From NCBI RefSeq assembly GCF_012641365.1, contig NZ_JABAIM010000002.1, forward strand, positions 1 to 64,000: a DNA stretch of 64,000 nucleotides. Reading direction: 5' to 3'. The DNA comes from Leeia aquatica (GTDB lineage: Bacteria > Pseudomonadota > Gammaproteobacteria > Burkholderiales > Leeiaceae). A model generated the notes under the pieces. The model did no database searches, had not been told where the DNA came from, and saw only the letters and a list, made by a program, of their open reading frames with translations. Made by a program: the position numbers and the translations under genes. Positions 54,886 to 63,601 of this stretch are shown here, one piece after another (the first letter of the stretch is position 1; each line of letters begins with the position of its first letter).

Positions 54886-56115
54886 TTATACGCCCAACTG
54901 CTCCACCCAGGCCAGCGAACCCATATGCGCCTTGTTCAGCAGCTCCGGGCTGATCTGCACCTGTTCGGCCAAACGTTCGATTTCACCCGCCTCAGGATTT
55001 TCGCACGCGATCGCCAGTTTGAGGAAGGGGCCATACATGCCTTCCTGCGTCAGCAGCGCATCACTCACCGTCTCCGGCAGCAGCAGGTTTTCCAGCACCT
55101 TGTCCATCGGCATTTCCAGCATCACATCCAGAAGCGAGAACACCCCGACAATGAACAGGTTGTCACGGTCGATGCCATCAAGGAAATGCTCACCGATCAG
55201 CTCAACGAAACGGCCACGGGTCACCGCCATCTTCATCAGGGCCGATGCACCGGGGTTATCTGCACCCGCCGTTACCAGCAGCAGGGTCAGCCAGCGATAC
55301 AGTTTCTGGTAGCCCAGAATGGTCACCGCATGCCGGAAAGACTGGATCTCGCAAGAGAGGCCAAACCCCGCCGAGTTGATGTAGCGCAACAGCTTGAACG
55401 ACAGCGCCACATCCCGCTTCAGCGCTTCCTCAATCTGCTTGATCTCGGCATTGTTGCGCAGCATGTTGAGCAGAGAGAGGATGTTGGCGTAGGCCGGGTT
55501 GATCACTTTGGCGGTGAGGGTTTCCGGATGCGCAAAGTAGTAGCCCTGGAAGGCGTCAAACCCGGCATCGTGCAGGCGGCGGAATTCTTCCTTGGTTTCC
55601 ACCTTTTCCGCAATCTGCAGGGCTGGATACTTGCGCAGCTGCTTGGACATGGCAATGGCATTATCCAGACCCAGCTCGCGCACATCCAGCTTGACGTAGT
55701 TGGCCACCTCCAGAAAAGGGGCCGTCTGCGGGGTAAGGACAAAGTCATCCAGCGCGATGGAGAAGCCCTGCCCGCGCAGTTCACGAGCGCGTTCAACCAG
55801 TGCCTGAGTCGCATTCACCGTTTCAACAATTTCCAGCACAACGCGTTGCGGGTGCAGCAGTTCCAGAAAATTACTCTGCAGCATGGCCTGTGCCACATTG
55901 ATGAAGGCCAGCTTGTTGCCGACCAACCATTCAGCACCCATATTGGACAGGGTATTAACCAGCACATTGGTCCCGGCCTGCAGATCACTGGAAAACTCAG
56001 CAGTGGAGGACTCGGCATGCAGGCGGAACAGCAGCTCATAACCGATCAATTGTTGCTGCCGATTCAAGATGGGCTGGCGTCCGACAAACGCGTTGTTATT
56101 GGCTGGTGTATTCAT
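54886..56115 (-). CDS. EAL-HDOD (CdgJ-type) regulator, copy 2
   Basis: A 409-residue protein with an EAL domain (about 1-205) and an HDOD domain (about 210-390). EAL positions are YELLFR, AFINV, VLEIVET, ALDDF, VKLD, EKVET and QGYYF. These are closer to an active c-di-GMP phosphodiesterase than copy 1 at 15640-16869, though activity is not proven. It lies 53 bp after cheA with no effective minus-strand terminator between, so it is probably the last gene of the chemotaxis operon. Relatives such as CdgJ act on motility. Confidence 0.86.
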   Translation of the reverse strand: MNTPANNNAFVGRQPILNRQQQLIGYELLFRLHAESSTAEFSSDLQAGTNVLVNTLSNMGAEWLVGNKLAFINVAQAMLQSNFLELLHPQRVVLEIVETVNATQALVERARELRGQGFSIALDDFVLTPQTAPFLEVANYVKLDVRELGLDNAIAMSKQLRKYPALQIAEKVETKEEFRRLHDAGFDAFQGYYFAHPETLTAKVINPAYANILSLLNMLRNNAEIKQIEEALKRDVALSFKLLRYINSAGFGLSCEIQSFRHAVTILGYQKLYRWLTLLLVTAGADNPGASALMKMAVTRGRFVELIGEHFLDGIDRDNLFIVGVFSLLDVMLEMPMDKVLENLLLPETVSDALLTQEGMYGPFLKLAIACENPEAGEIERLAEQVQISPELLNKAHMGSLAWVEQLGV

Positions 56116-56128
56116 ATTCCCGTTTTCC

Positions 56129-56148
56129 CGCGCCCAGGATTGGGCGCG
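56129..56148 (+). other. Hairpin in the cheA-EAL-HDOD gap
   Basis: A perfect 8-bp stem (CGCGCCCA/TGGGCGCG, loop GGAT) is followed by TTTTG on the plus strand only. On the coding (minus) strand it is followed by GGGAAAACGG, so it should not be a classic terminator for cheA. Confidence 0.5.
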
Positions 56149-56168
56149 TTTTGACTCCGTGTCTTGAA

Positions 56169-58109
56169 TCAGGCCATTTCGAACAGGGTCCCCGCCTTGT
56201 CTGAACCCAGTTCAGCCAGCAGGTCTTCCATGTCGAGTACCAGCACCACGGAGCCGTCCCCGGAGAGGGTGGCGCCCGCGATGCCTTTCGGCTTGATATT
56301 TTGCAACGGTTTTATCACTACGTCATCCCGTCCGACGAAAGTTTCGATCGCCAGGACAAAAGAATTTTCAGCAGACTGCATCAACACACCAAAAGCGGGA
56401 GGCTTGGTGTCTTGCCAGCCAATCAGGCTGGCAAGAGAGCGCACTGAGAGAATCTCGTCACGTACCACCATGGTCGCCTTGCCAGATACTTGCTGGATGT
56501 CCTCCTTGGACAGCGGAATGATCTCGCGAACCATGGCCAGTGGCACAGCAAATGGCTGGTCGCAGACGCGGACCACCAGCACCGGCAGAATCGCCAGGGT
56601 CAGCGGCAGGCTGATGGTAAAGCGGGTACCCTCGCCCGGGATCGACTGAATGTCGATACGGCCATTCATCTTCTGGATGTTGGTTTTCACCACATCCATG
56701 CCGACGCCACGGCCCGACACATTGGAAATCTGATCCTTGGTCGAGAAACCCGGCAGGAAGATCAGCATCAGGCTCTGCTTGTCATCGAGATTGTTGGCCT
56801 CTTCAGCCTTGATGACGCCCTTCTCGATGGCCTTCTGCCGGATCACTTCCGGTTTCATGCCTTTACCGTCATCCGTAATTTCAATGACGATGTGGTCACC
56901 GACTTGCGTTGCCGTCAGCTGCACCAGGCTTTTCTCTGGCTTGCCGATCATGACCCGCTCTTCGCGCGTTTCAATGCCGTGATCAACCGCATTGCGCACC
57001 AGATGCACGAGAGGATCGTTCAAATCCTCAATCATGGTCTTGTCGAGCTCGGTCTCTTCACCCGTGATCACCAGCTCAACATCCTTGCCCAACTGACGCG
57101 CCAGATCGCGGGCCAGCCGTGGATACTTCTGGAACAGACGACCTATCGGCTGCATGCGGGTTTTCATCACCGCGTTCTGCAAGTCGGATACCAGCAAGTC
57201 CAGTTGCCCAATCGCTTCATCCAGCGCGCGCAGGGTCAGTGCATCATTGCGCCCCTGCAGGATGTCACTGCGCAGTGTGGTCAGCCGGTTTTTGGTCAAA
57301 CCGATTTCACCAGACAGGTTCAACACCTGATCCAGGCGATTGGTATCGATACGGATGGTGGTTTCTGGCGCAGCCAGCTGCTGTACACCTTGCGTCGGAG
57401 CCGGAGCAGCACTGGCAGCGGCTGCCGGTGCTGCACGAGCCACACCCGGGCTGGGCACCAGATTGGCAGCGGCCGCAGGTTTGGCAGGCGCCTGTTCCAG
57501 TGCGGTCTGACTTGCAGGCGCGGCAGCCGGTGCCGCAGGAGCCTGGGCTGGCGCCGCAGCCGGAGCCGACACTGGCGTACTGCCCAGCAGGCTGTTGTAC
57601 AGGTGGTTCCAGTCAGGCTCCCCGCCCCCGCTGCCTACAGTAGCGGCTGCCGCAGGGGTGGGCGATGCCACGGGTGCCGGAGCCGGTGCGGCTGCGGCAG
57701 GTGCGGCATCCGGTGAACGGCCTTCAAGGACCGCATCGAGCGTATCGAGCAGCTGTTGTGGTGCCGGCCCAGGTTGACGACCTTGCGCCAGATAGCCAAA
57801 CATGTCACGCACCACAGCGGTTGCCGCCAGAATCTGGTCCATGATCCCGGCTGTCAGCTGCATTTCATCGTTGCGCAGCTTGTCGAACAGGTTTTCTGTC
57901 CGGTGGCAGAGGGTTACCAAGGGGTCCACATTCAGGAAGCCTGCGCCGCCTTTGATGGTGTGAAAGCCGCGAAAGATATCATTCAGCAGCTTCTTGTCAC
58001 CGGGGCGCTTCTCCAGCTCCACCAGTTTGTTGTCGACATCAGACAGCATGTCGGAGGACTCTGTCAGGAAATCCTGCAGCAGGTCTTCCATTCCACCAAA
58101 TTCACTCAT
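56169..58109 (-). CDS. cheA: Chemotaxis histidine kinase CheA
   Basis: A 646-residue CheA. P1/HPt carries FHTIKGGAGFL with the phospho-accepting His at residue 50. A long Ala/Pro-rich linker (about 130-265) sits where a CheY-binding P2 domain would be. Dimerisation (P3), the HATPase (N-box HLVRNAVDHGIE, GRGVGMDV) and the CheW-like P5 domain follow. It autophosphorylates on receptor signals and passes phosphate to CheY and probably the CheVs. It lies 56 bp after cheZ. No cheW, cheR or cheB is in the window. Confidence 0.96.
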   Translation of the reverse strand: MSEFGGMEDLLQDFLTESSDMLSDVDNKLVELEKRPGDKKLLNDIFRGFHTIKGGAGFLNVDPLVTLCHRTENLFDKLRNDEMQLTAGIMDQILAATAVVRDMFGYLAQGRQPGPAPQQLLDTLDAVLEGRSPDAAPAAAAPAPAPVASPTPAAAATVGSGGGEPDWNHLYNSLLGSTPVSAPAAAPAQAPAAPAAAPASQTALEQAPAKPAAAANLVPSPGVARAAPAAAASAAPAPTQGVQQLAAPETTIRIDTNRLDQVLNLSGEIGLTKNRLTTLRSDILQGRNDALTLRALDEAIGQLDLLVSDLQNAVMKTRMQPIGRLFQKYPRLARDLARQLGKDVELVITGEETELDKTMIEDLNDPLVHLVRNAVDHGIETREERVMIGKPEKSLVQLTATQVGDHIVIEITDDGKGMKPEVIRQKAIEKGVIKAEEANNLDDKQSLMLIFLPGFSTKDQISNVSGRGVGMDVVKTNIQKMNGRIDIQSIPGEGTRFTISLPLTLAILPVLVVRVCDQPFAVPLAMVREIIPLSKEDIQQVSGKATMVVRDEILSVRSLASLIGWQDTKPPAFGVLMQSAENSFVLAIETFVGRDDVVIKPLQNIKPKGIAGATLSGDGSVVLVLDMEDLLAELGSDKAGTLFEMA

Positions 58110-58165
58110 GACGTTTTCCTCATGACGAGACAGTCGACATCCAGCTCCACACCCGCCCGCCTGGC

Positions 58166-58975
58166 TTAGAAGCCCAGGCTGGCCAACAGGTCATCCACTT
58201 GCGACTGGTCGGTGACCACATCGCTGCGGCCTTCGGCACTGATCACCGGACCATTCTCCAGTTGACCGTGTACTTCCGGCTTCTTGGCGGCACCCGGGGT
58301 ATATTCCACCAGGAAGTTGTACAGCTGAACTTCCATTTCCTTGGCCATCTCGACGATCTTCTTGATCACCTGACCGGTCAGATCCTGGAAGTCCTGCGCC
58401 ATCATGATGTCGAGCAATACACTATCGGTCTGCTTGGCATCCGAGTGCGTACGCTGCAGAAAGGTGCGGGTCTCCCCCACCAATGCTTTGAACTCATCCA
58501 CGCTCAGCTGGTTGGCAAAGAGCTTGTCCCAACGTTGCGACAAGGCTACCGAGTCATCGGTCAGCTTTTCCTGAAGCGGCTTGGCCAGATCAACCGCACT
58601 CAGAACCTTGTCCGCTGCCTGCTCTGTCAATTTAGCGACATAAGCCAGCCGATCCCGAGCGTCAGGTATGGCTTCTGCAACCACCTTCTCAATAGACTTG
58701 TCGAAGCCCAGCTCTCGCAACGCATCATGTAGCTTGCGTGTCATCATGCCGATCTGGGTAAACATGGACTTGGCAGGCTCGGACATGGCTGATGGATCCA
58801 TAGAACTCATCGATGCCATAGTAGGTTCCGCCACTATTTCTGCTACAGCGACCGGAGCAGCGGGCTCGGCGACCACAGGTGCTGGTGTTTCTTTTGCAGT
58901 ATTGGCCGAAACAATGCTGTCAAACAGTGCTTCCAGATCGGCGGAATCTCCGCTCTCAAAATTCCTGTTGGTCAC
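58166..58975 (-). CDS. cheZ: Protein phosphatase CheZ
   Basis: A 269-residue CheZ that removes phosphate from CheY. The catalytic helix MMAQDFQDLTGQVIKK carries the family Asp and Gln, and the C-terminal QVDDLLASLGF is the CheY-binding tail. The first 70 or so residues are an Ala/Pro/Val-rich, low-complexity extension. The start is GTG at 58975 with GGAGG five bases upstream. It follows cheY by 12 bp. Confidence 0.94.
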   Translation of the reverse strand: MTNRNFESGDSADLEALFDSIVSANTAKETPAPVVAEPAAPVAVAEIVAEPTMASMSSMDPSAMSEPAKSMFTQIGMMTRKLHDALRELGFDKSIEKVVAEAIPDARDRLAYVAKLTEQAADKVLSAVDLAKPLQEKLTDDSVALSQRWDKLFANQLSVDEFKALVGETRTFLQRTHSDAKQTDSVLLDIMMAQDFQDLTGQVIKKIVEMAKEMEVQLYNFLVEYTPGAAKKPEVHGQLENGPVISAEGRSDVVTDQSQVDDLLASLGF

Positions 58976-58987
58976 ATTCGCCTCCTG

Positions 58988-59377
58988 TTATTTTCCGAGG
59001 TTCTGGAAGATTTTGTTGAGCTTCTCGTCCAGCGTGGCCGCCGTGAAGGGCTTCACGATGTAGCCACTGGCGCCAGCCGTAGCAGCCTCAATGATGTTTT
59101 CCTTCTTCGCCTCTGCCGTGATCATCAGGAAGGGCAATTGCTTCAGGTTAGGGTCTGCCCGCACCGCTCTCAGCAACTCAATGCCGGTCATATTGGGCAT
59201 GTTCCAGTCGGACACCACGAAGTCAAACTGGCCATTTTGCAGCTTGTGCAGGCCAATCTGCCCGTCTTCGGCTTCATCCACATTGGAGAAACCCAGTTCC
59301 TTCAGCAAATTCCTCACAATGCGACGCATGGTGGAAAAGTCATCCACCACCAGGAATTTCATGTTCTTGTCAGTCAT
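58988..59377 (-). CDS. cheY: Chemotaxis response regulator CheY
   Basis: A 129-residue single receiver. [20 protein letters not shown], the phospho-acceptor Asp in [12 protein letters not shown] (near residue 57), MITAEA with the Thr, and KPF with the Lys are all present. Phospho-CheY binds the flagellar switch. It lies 40 bp after the second cheV. Confidence 0.96.
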   Translation of the reverse strand: MTDKNMKFLVVDDFSTMRRIVRNLLKELGFSNVDEAEDGQIGLHKLQNGQFDFVVSDWNMPNMTGIELLRAVRADPNLKQLPFLMITAEAKKENIIEAATAGASGYIVKPFTAATLDEKLNKIFQNLGK

Positions 59378-59417
59378 GCTTGCCCTCTCCAGTCAGCCTG
59401 ATGGCCATGTTGGCGTT

Positions 59418-60356
59418 TTAATTGATCAACAGCGGCTTGATGGTTTCCGCCAATACCACAGGATCGAATTTTGCCACATAAGCGTCCACCCCAACGCTGC
59501 TTCCCATGGCCCGGTTGGCATTGGAAGACAACGAAGAGTGCATGACCACCGGGATACCACGGAAACGCTGGTCCCCTTTGATATTCTTGGTCAGCACGTA
59601 GCCATCCATCTCAGGCATTTCGGCATCGACCAGGATCAGCTTCAAATGGTCGCGCAGCATTTCTCCTTCACCGAACACCCGGTTGGCCAGGTTCTGCAGC
59701 TTGTCCCAGGCTTCCTTGCCATTGTTGGCCTGGTGGTACTTGACACCGATCTTGTCGAGCACGCCGGTAATTTCTCGCCGCGCCACCACGGAGTCATCAC
59801 AGAAGAACATGTAGATGTCATCACGCACTTCACCAACCTGAACATCGGGGATCACCTTCTCACCGATCACCGAAGCCAGAATCTGCTCGACATCCAGAAT
59901 CGACACCAGCTTGCCGTCCGGTAATTCGGTTACGGCCGTAATCAGACCTTGCCCTCCGCCCGCCAGCACCCCCTCCGGGGAGCGGACCTTATCCCAGTCC
60001 ACCCGGATGATGCGGTCCACGTCATGCACCAGAAATGCCTGGGTATGCCGGCTGAATTCGGTCACAATCATGGTCTGCTCACTGCTCTTGATCGCCCCCG
60101 GGCTGACGAACTTGGCCAGGGAGATGATGGGGATGATGTTCCCGCGCAGGGAAATCACCCCTTCCACCCCAACCGGCATATTCGGCGTCTTGGTGATGTG
60201 TGGCGTCTGCGACACCTCACGCACCTTGAACACATTGATGCCGAAAATCTCACCGGTCCCCAGAGAGAACAGCAGGATTTCCATCTTGTTGGACCCCGCC
60301 AGCTTGGTACGGGCGTCTATGCTTTCCAGCAGGTTTTCAGGCGTTTTACCGGACAT
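59418..60356 (-). CDS. cheV: Chemotaxis coupling protein CheV, copy 1
   Basis: A 312-residue CheW-receiver fusion. The CheW-like part (about 1-170) has FGINVFKVREV and GVISLRGNIIP. The receiver (about 185-310) has FFCDDSVV, LILVDAEMPEMDGY (phospho-acceptor) and HSSLS. It couples receptors to CheA and may act as a phosphate sink. It is a paralogue of the adjacent cheV, 30 bp downstream of it. Confidence 0.93.
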   Translation of the reverse strand: MSGKTPENLLESIDARTKLAGSNKMEILLFSLGTGEIFGINVFKVREVSQTPHITKTPNMPVGVEGVISLRGNIIPIISLAKFVSPGAIKSSEQTMIVTEFSRHTQAFLVHDVDRIIRVDWDKVRSPEGVLAGGGQGLITAVTELPDGKLVSILDVEQILASVIGEKVIPDVQVGEVRDDIYMFFCDDSVVARREITGVLDKIGVKYHQANNGKEAWDKLQNLANRVFGEGEMLRDHLKLILVDAEMPEMDGYVLTKNIKGDQRFRGIPVVMHSSLSSNANRAMGSSVGVDAYVAKFDPVVLAETIKPLLIN

Positions 60357-60386
60357 GGGATCGACCTTCCGTAAGCGACATCACAC

Positions 60387-61334
60387 TCATTCTTCCACCT
60401 GAAGCAGGCGGGTCAGCGTTTCAGCAAGCCGTTGTGGTTCAAACTTGGCCACGTACTCATCCACCCCAACGGAATACCCTAACTTCTGGTTCTGCATGCC
60501 GGACAGCGAGGAATGCATCAGCACCGGGATGCCACGAAAACGAGGGTCCGTCTTGATGTTCTTGGTCAACATGTAACCATCCATTTCCGGCATTTCCACG
60601 TCGGTCAGGATCAGGTTGACGATATCTTTCATCTCCTGGCCATTGGCTTCAGCCAGAGCGGCCATCTTGTCGAGCTCTTCCCACGCCCGCTTGCCGTTGA
60701 TGGCAAAGTGGTATTTAACCCCCATGATGTCCAGCGTCGTCGCAATCTGTTTGCGCGCCACGGTGGAATCATCGGCAAAATAGATGGTGCGGGGCTTGGG
60801 TACTTTGCGAATATTGGCGTAGCTGAGGGAGTCATCGTAGCTGCTGGTTTCTGCCAGCACTTTTTCCACGTCCATCATCATCACCAGCCGGCCATTATCC
60901 AGCTCGGTCACCGCCGTAATGATCCCCCCCATCTGCGCGGTCAGCATGTCCGGCGGTACCCGCATCTGCGACCAGTCCAGCCGCAGGATGGTATCCACGG
61001 CTTCCACCAGAAAGCCTTGGGTATGACCGTTGTACTCGGTCACGATCATGATCTCGGGGCGGGAGGTGGTTTGTACACCCGTGTATTTGGCCAGATCCAC
61101 CACCGGCACCAGCGCGCCACGCAGGCTGACCATCCCTTCCACGCAGGCCGGCATTTCCGGTGCATGGGTGATTTCCGGAGTCCGCATCACCTCCCGCACC
61201 TTGAACACATTGATGCCGAAGTTTTCGCGGCGACCCGTGCGCTGATCCATCCCCAGCGTAAACAGCAGGATTTCCAGCTTGTTGGTCCCTGCCAGTTTGG
61301 TCCGTGCGTCGATTTTTTTGAGTAGTTCAGACAC
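60387..61334 (-). CDS. cheV: Chemotaxis coupling protein CheV, copy 2
   Basis: A 315-residue CheW-receiver fusion, first gene of the chemotaxis operon. The CheW-like part has FGINVFKVREVMRTPEI and GMVSLRGALVP. The receiver has YFADDSTVARKQI and LILTDVEMPEMDGY. The start is GTG at 61334, with GGAG seven bases upstream. It differs from copy 1 in an insert near residue 30 (GMDQRTGRREN). Confidence 0.93.
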   Translation of the reverse strand: MSELLKKIDARTKLAGTNKLEILLFTLGMDQRTGRRENFGINVFKVREVMRTPEITHAPEMPACVEGMVSLRGALVPVVDLAKYTGVQTTSRPEIMIVTEYNGHTQGFLVEAVDTILRLDWSQMRVPPDMLTAQMGGIITAVTELDNGRLVMMMDVEKVLAETSSYDDSLSYANIRKVPKPRTIYFADDSTVARKQIATTLDIMGVKYHFAINGKRAWEELDKMAALAEANGQEMKDIVNLILTDVEMPEMDGYMLTKNIKTDPRFRGIPVLMHSSLSGMQNQKLGYSVGVDEYVAKFEPQRLAETLTRLLQVEE

Positions 61335-61433
61335 GTTGACACTCCATTCAACTTGGCCGGATTAGACGGAGTTACTGCCCAGCCTATTCGCCGCCAAGTG
61401 GCTTGCAACGGCAATTTGCGGCTGACTAGTTAC

Positions 61434-61462
61434 ATTCTGTGCATAAAACTGGGGAGTTGCAA
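61434..61462 (-). promoter_or_regulatory. Candidate promoter of the chemotaxis operon
   Basis: On the minus strand TTGCAA (61462-61457), a 17-nt spacer and CAGAAT (61439-61434) lie 100 bp before cheV. The -10 match is fair. No good sigma-28 (FliA) motif was found in 61335-61564. Confidence 0.35.
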
Positions 61463-61564
61463 GGTAAAGATTTGTGCAATTGACGCAGTGACGGGGCTTG
61501 AAGCCGGGCGGGCGGCACCGGGCGCGGGCGGCAGGCGCTACAAGTCTCTGAAGTGGCATGAAAA

Positions 61565-61586
61565 AACGGCGGGTTTCCCCGCCGTT
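61565..61586 (-). terminator. Intrinsic terminator of phoX
   Basis: AACGGCGGG pairs with CCCGCCGTT around a 4-nt loop, followed on the minus strand by TTTT, 26 bp after the phoX stop. The rest of the 277-bp gap to cheV holds only the candidate che promoter. Confidence 0.85.
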
Positions 61587-61611
61587 TCCTGTTACCGCGC
61601 ATTGCCGGTCT

Positions 61612-63519
61612 TTATGAGCCGATCACGCCACCATCCGTGCGACGGATCACCACCGTTGCAGCACGCGGGCGTCCGCCAAACGGCCAGCTGCTGACCGCCT
61701 TCGGGTTTTTCGGGTCCGAACGCTCGGACGCCGGTTCACCCGGGTGCTGAATGTTGATGAACATGGTCTTCATGTCAGGCGTTGCGGTGATGCCGGTGAT
61801 TTCGCAGCCCTTGGGCCCCGTCAGGAAGCGGCGGATTTCACCGCTCTTGGTATCGGCCACCAGCATCTGGTTGTTACCCATGCCGGCGTACTCTTTGGCA
61901 TTGAGTGTACTGGTAGATACATCCGTCTGAATCCACAGCAGGCCACTTGGGTCCACCCACAGCCCGTCCGGGCTACCAAACGCATCACCCTTGATGTTGC
62001 CCTTCAGGTTGGCATCGGCCAGCGCCGGGTTACCCGCCTGTACGAACAGATCCCACTTGAAGCTCAGCGCGTGGCTGTCGCCATCTTCACGCCAGCGGAT
62101 GATCTGGCCAAACAGATTATTTTTGCGCGGGTTGGCCGCATCCACACCCGGCTTGCCTTCCTTGCCACGCTCACTGTTGTTGGTCAGCGTGCAATACACT
62201 TCCTTGGTGCGCGGATCCACCGTCACCCACTCCGGGCGATCCATCGGCGTTGCACCAACCTTGTCCCCTGCCGCACGGGCGCGGATGACCACATCAGCCT
62301 GGTCGGCAAAGCCATTGGCCGCAGTCAGACCATTCTTGCCATGGCTCAGCTCAATCCATTGGCCGGAACCATCGGCATTGAAACGTGCCACGTACAGCGT
62401 ACCCTCATCCAGCAGGCTCATATTGGCAGCGCGGTCATTCGGGTTGTAGACATTGCGCGAAACAAACTTGTAGATGTACTCAAAGCGCTTGTCGTCCCCC
62501 ATGTACACGACAGCACGGCCATCTGCTGCCAGCGTCACGGTGGCGCCTTCGTGGCCCATGCGGCCCAGCGCAGTACGCTTGACCGGTCGGCTGCTCGGGT
62601 CAAACGGGTCAATTTCCACCACCCAGCCGAAGCGATTGGCTTCATTCGGCTCTACGGCAGCGTCAAAGCGCTTATCGTGCTGATGCCAGTTGTAGCCCGC
62701 GCCTTTCGGGTTGATACCGTAGCGCTTTTCGTTGGCATTTGGATTGGCAGATACAAAGTGGTCCTGCCAGTTTTCTTCACAGGTCAGGTAGGTGCCCCAC
62801 GGGGTGTAGCCGTTGGCGCAGTTGGAGAAGGTACCCAGCACTTCGCGGCCGCTCGGGTCGGCATTGGTCTGCATGCTGGCGTGGCCTGCAGCCGGGCCGG
62901 CAATATCCATCGGCGTGCTGGCGGTAATGCGGCGGGCAAAACGGGACTGCACCACTTGCCAGCGGCCACCCCGGTTCTGCACTTCCACGATCGAGACGCC
63001 CACCGCAGCCTGAGCCTTGCGTACCTTCTCGGCACTCCAGTTCTCCGTGCCATCCGTGTGCAGCAGACCATCATCCACATACTCGTGGTTCATGGCCAGC
63101 AAACCACGCTCCGAGCTTTGTGAACCATAGGGATAGGGGAAAAACCACATGCCATCATGATGCATGCCTGCTTGCAGCGCCTGCTCAGCTGCCGTATTGC
63201 TGGCATCCTCCTTGAAAGCCGGCATGCCTTTCAGGCTGCCGATCGGGTCACCCCAGGCATACATCACGTCAGCACGATAGCCCGGCGGGACGATCACTTT
63301 GTCTTCGGTAGACAGCGGTACGGCGGTGAAGCCCAGACTACCGGCACCCACGGTGCTGCCACAGGCGGTCAGACTGGCAGACATGCCGGTGACCATGGCG
63401 GTCGCCACCGTGGCTTGCATGAAGCCACGACGGGACAGACGGGTATTCAGGATGCTGGAAAACGGTTCGCTCGAGCTGGGGTTCAGTACCAGCTCGGCGT
63501 TGCAGTAATTGTCACTCAT
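61612..63519 (-). CDS. phoX: PhoX-family alkaline phosphatase
   Basis: A 635-residue PhoX. The N-terminus carries a Tat signal (SRRGFMQATVATAMV, residues about 29-55), so it is exported folded. The body has the PhoX pattern: LLAMNHEYVD, the Cys-containing TYLTCEENW, GRMGHEGATV, and the PEWVTVDP and SPDGLWVDPSGLLW segments of the calcium/iron site. It releases phosphate from organic esters outside the inner membrane. It stands alone with a terminator and a possible Pho box. Confidence 0.92.
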   Translation of the reverse strand: MSDNYCNAELVLNPSSSEPFSSILNTRLSRRGFMQATVATAMVTGMSASLTACGSTVGAGSLGFTAVPLSTEDKVIVPPGYRADVMYAWGDPIGSLKGMPAFKEDASNTAAEQALQAGMHHDGMWFFPYPYGSQSSERGLLAMNHEYVDDGLLHTDGTENWSAEKVRKAQAAVGVSIVEVQNRGGRWQVVQSRFARRITASTPMDIAGPAAGHASMQTNADPSGREVLGTFSNCANGYTPWGTYLTCEENWQDHFVSANPNANEKRYGINPKGAGYNWHQHDKRFDAAVEPNEANRFGWVVEIDPFDPSSRPVKRTALGRMGHEGATVTLAADGRAVVYMGDDKRFEYIYKFVSRNVYNPNDRAANMSLLDEGTLYVARFNADGSGQWIELSHGKNGLTAANGFADQADVVIRARAAGDKVGATPMDRPEWVTVDPRTKEVYCTLTNNSERGKEGKPGVDAANPRKNNLFGQIIRWREDGDSHALSFKWDLFVQAGNPALADANLKGNIKGDAFGSPDGLWVDPSGLLWIQTDVSTSTLNAKEYAGMGNNQMLVADTKSGEIRRFLTGPKGCEITGITATPDMKTMFINIQHPGEPASERSDPKNPKAVSSWPFGGRPRAATVVIRRTDGGVIGS

Positions 63520-63562
63520 TGGTCACCCCCGGTTGAAGAGGACCAAAATGTAACAACGGATT

Positions 63563-63580
63563 ATGACACCACTGTGAAGC
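63563..63580 (-). promoter_or_regulatory. Possible Pho box upstream of phoX
   Basis: On the minus strand GCTTCACAGTGGTGTCAT has the two TCA-containing half-sites 11 bp apart seen in PhoB boxes. The downstream half (GTGTCAT) is good and the upstream half is poor. It lies 44 bp before the phoX start. Confidence 0.35.
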
Positions 63581-63601
63581 CTGAACGCCCGTACACGTTA
63601 C

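Noticed and set aside
56490-57716. Plus-strand open frame opposite cheA
   Set aside because: It is antisense shadow of CheA, with Arg/Cys/Ser-rich tail from the Ala/Pro linker codons.
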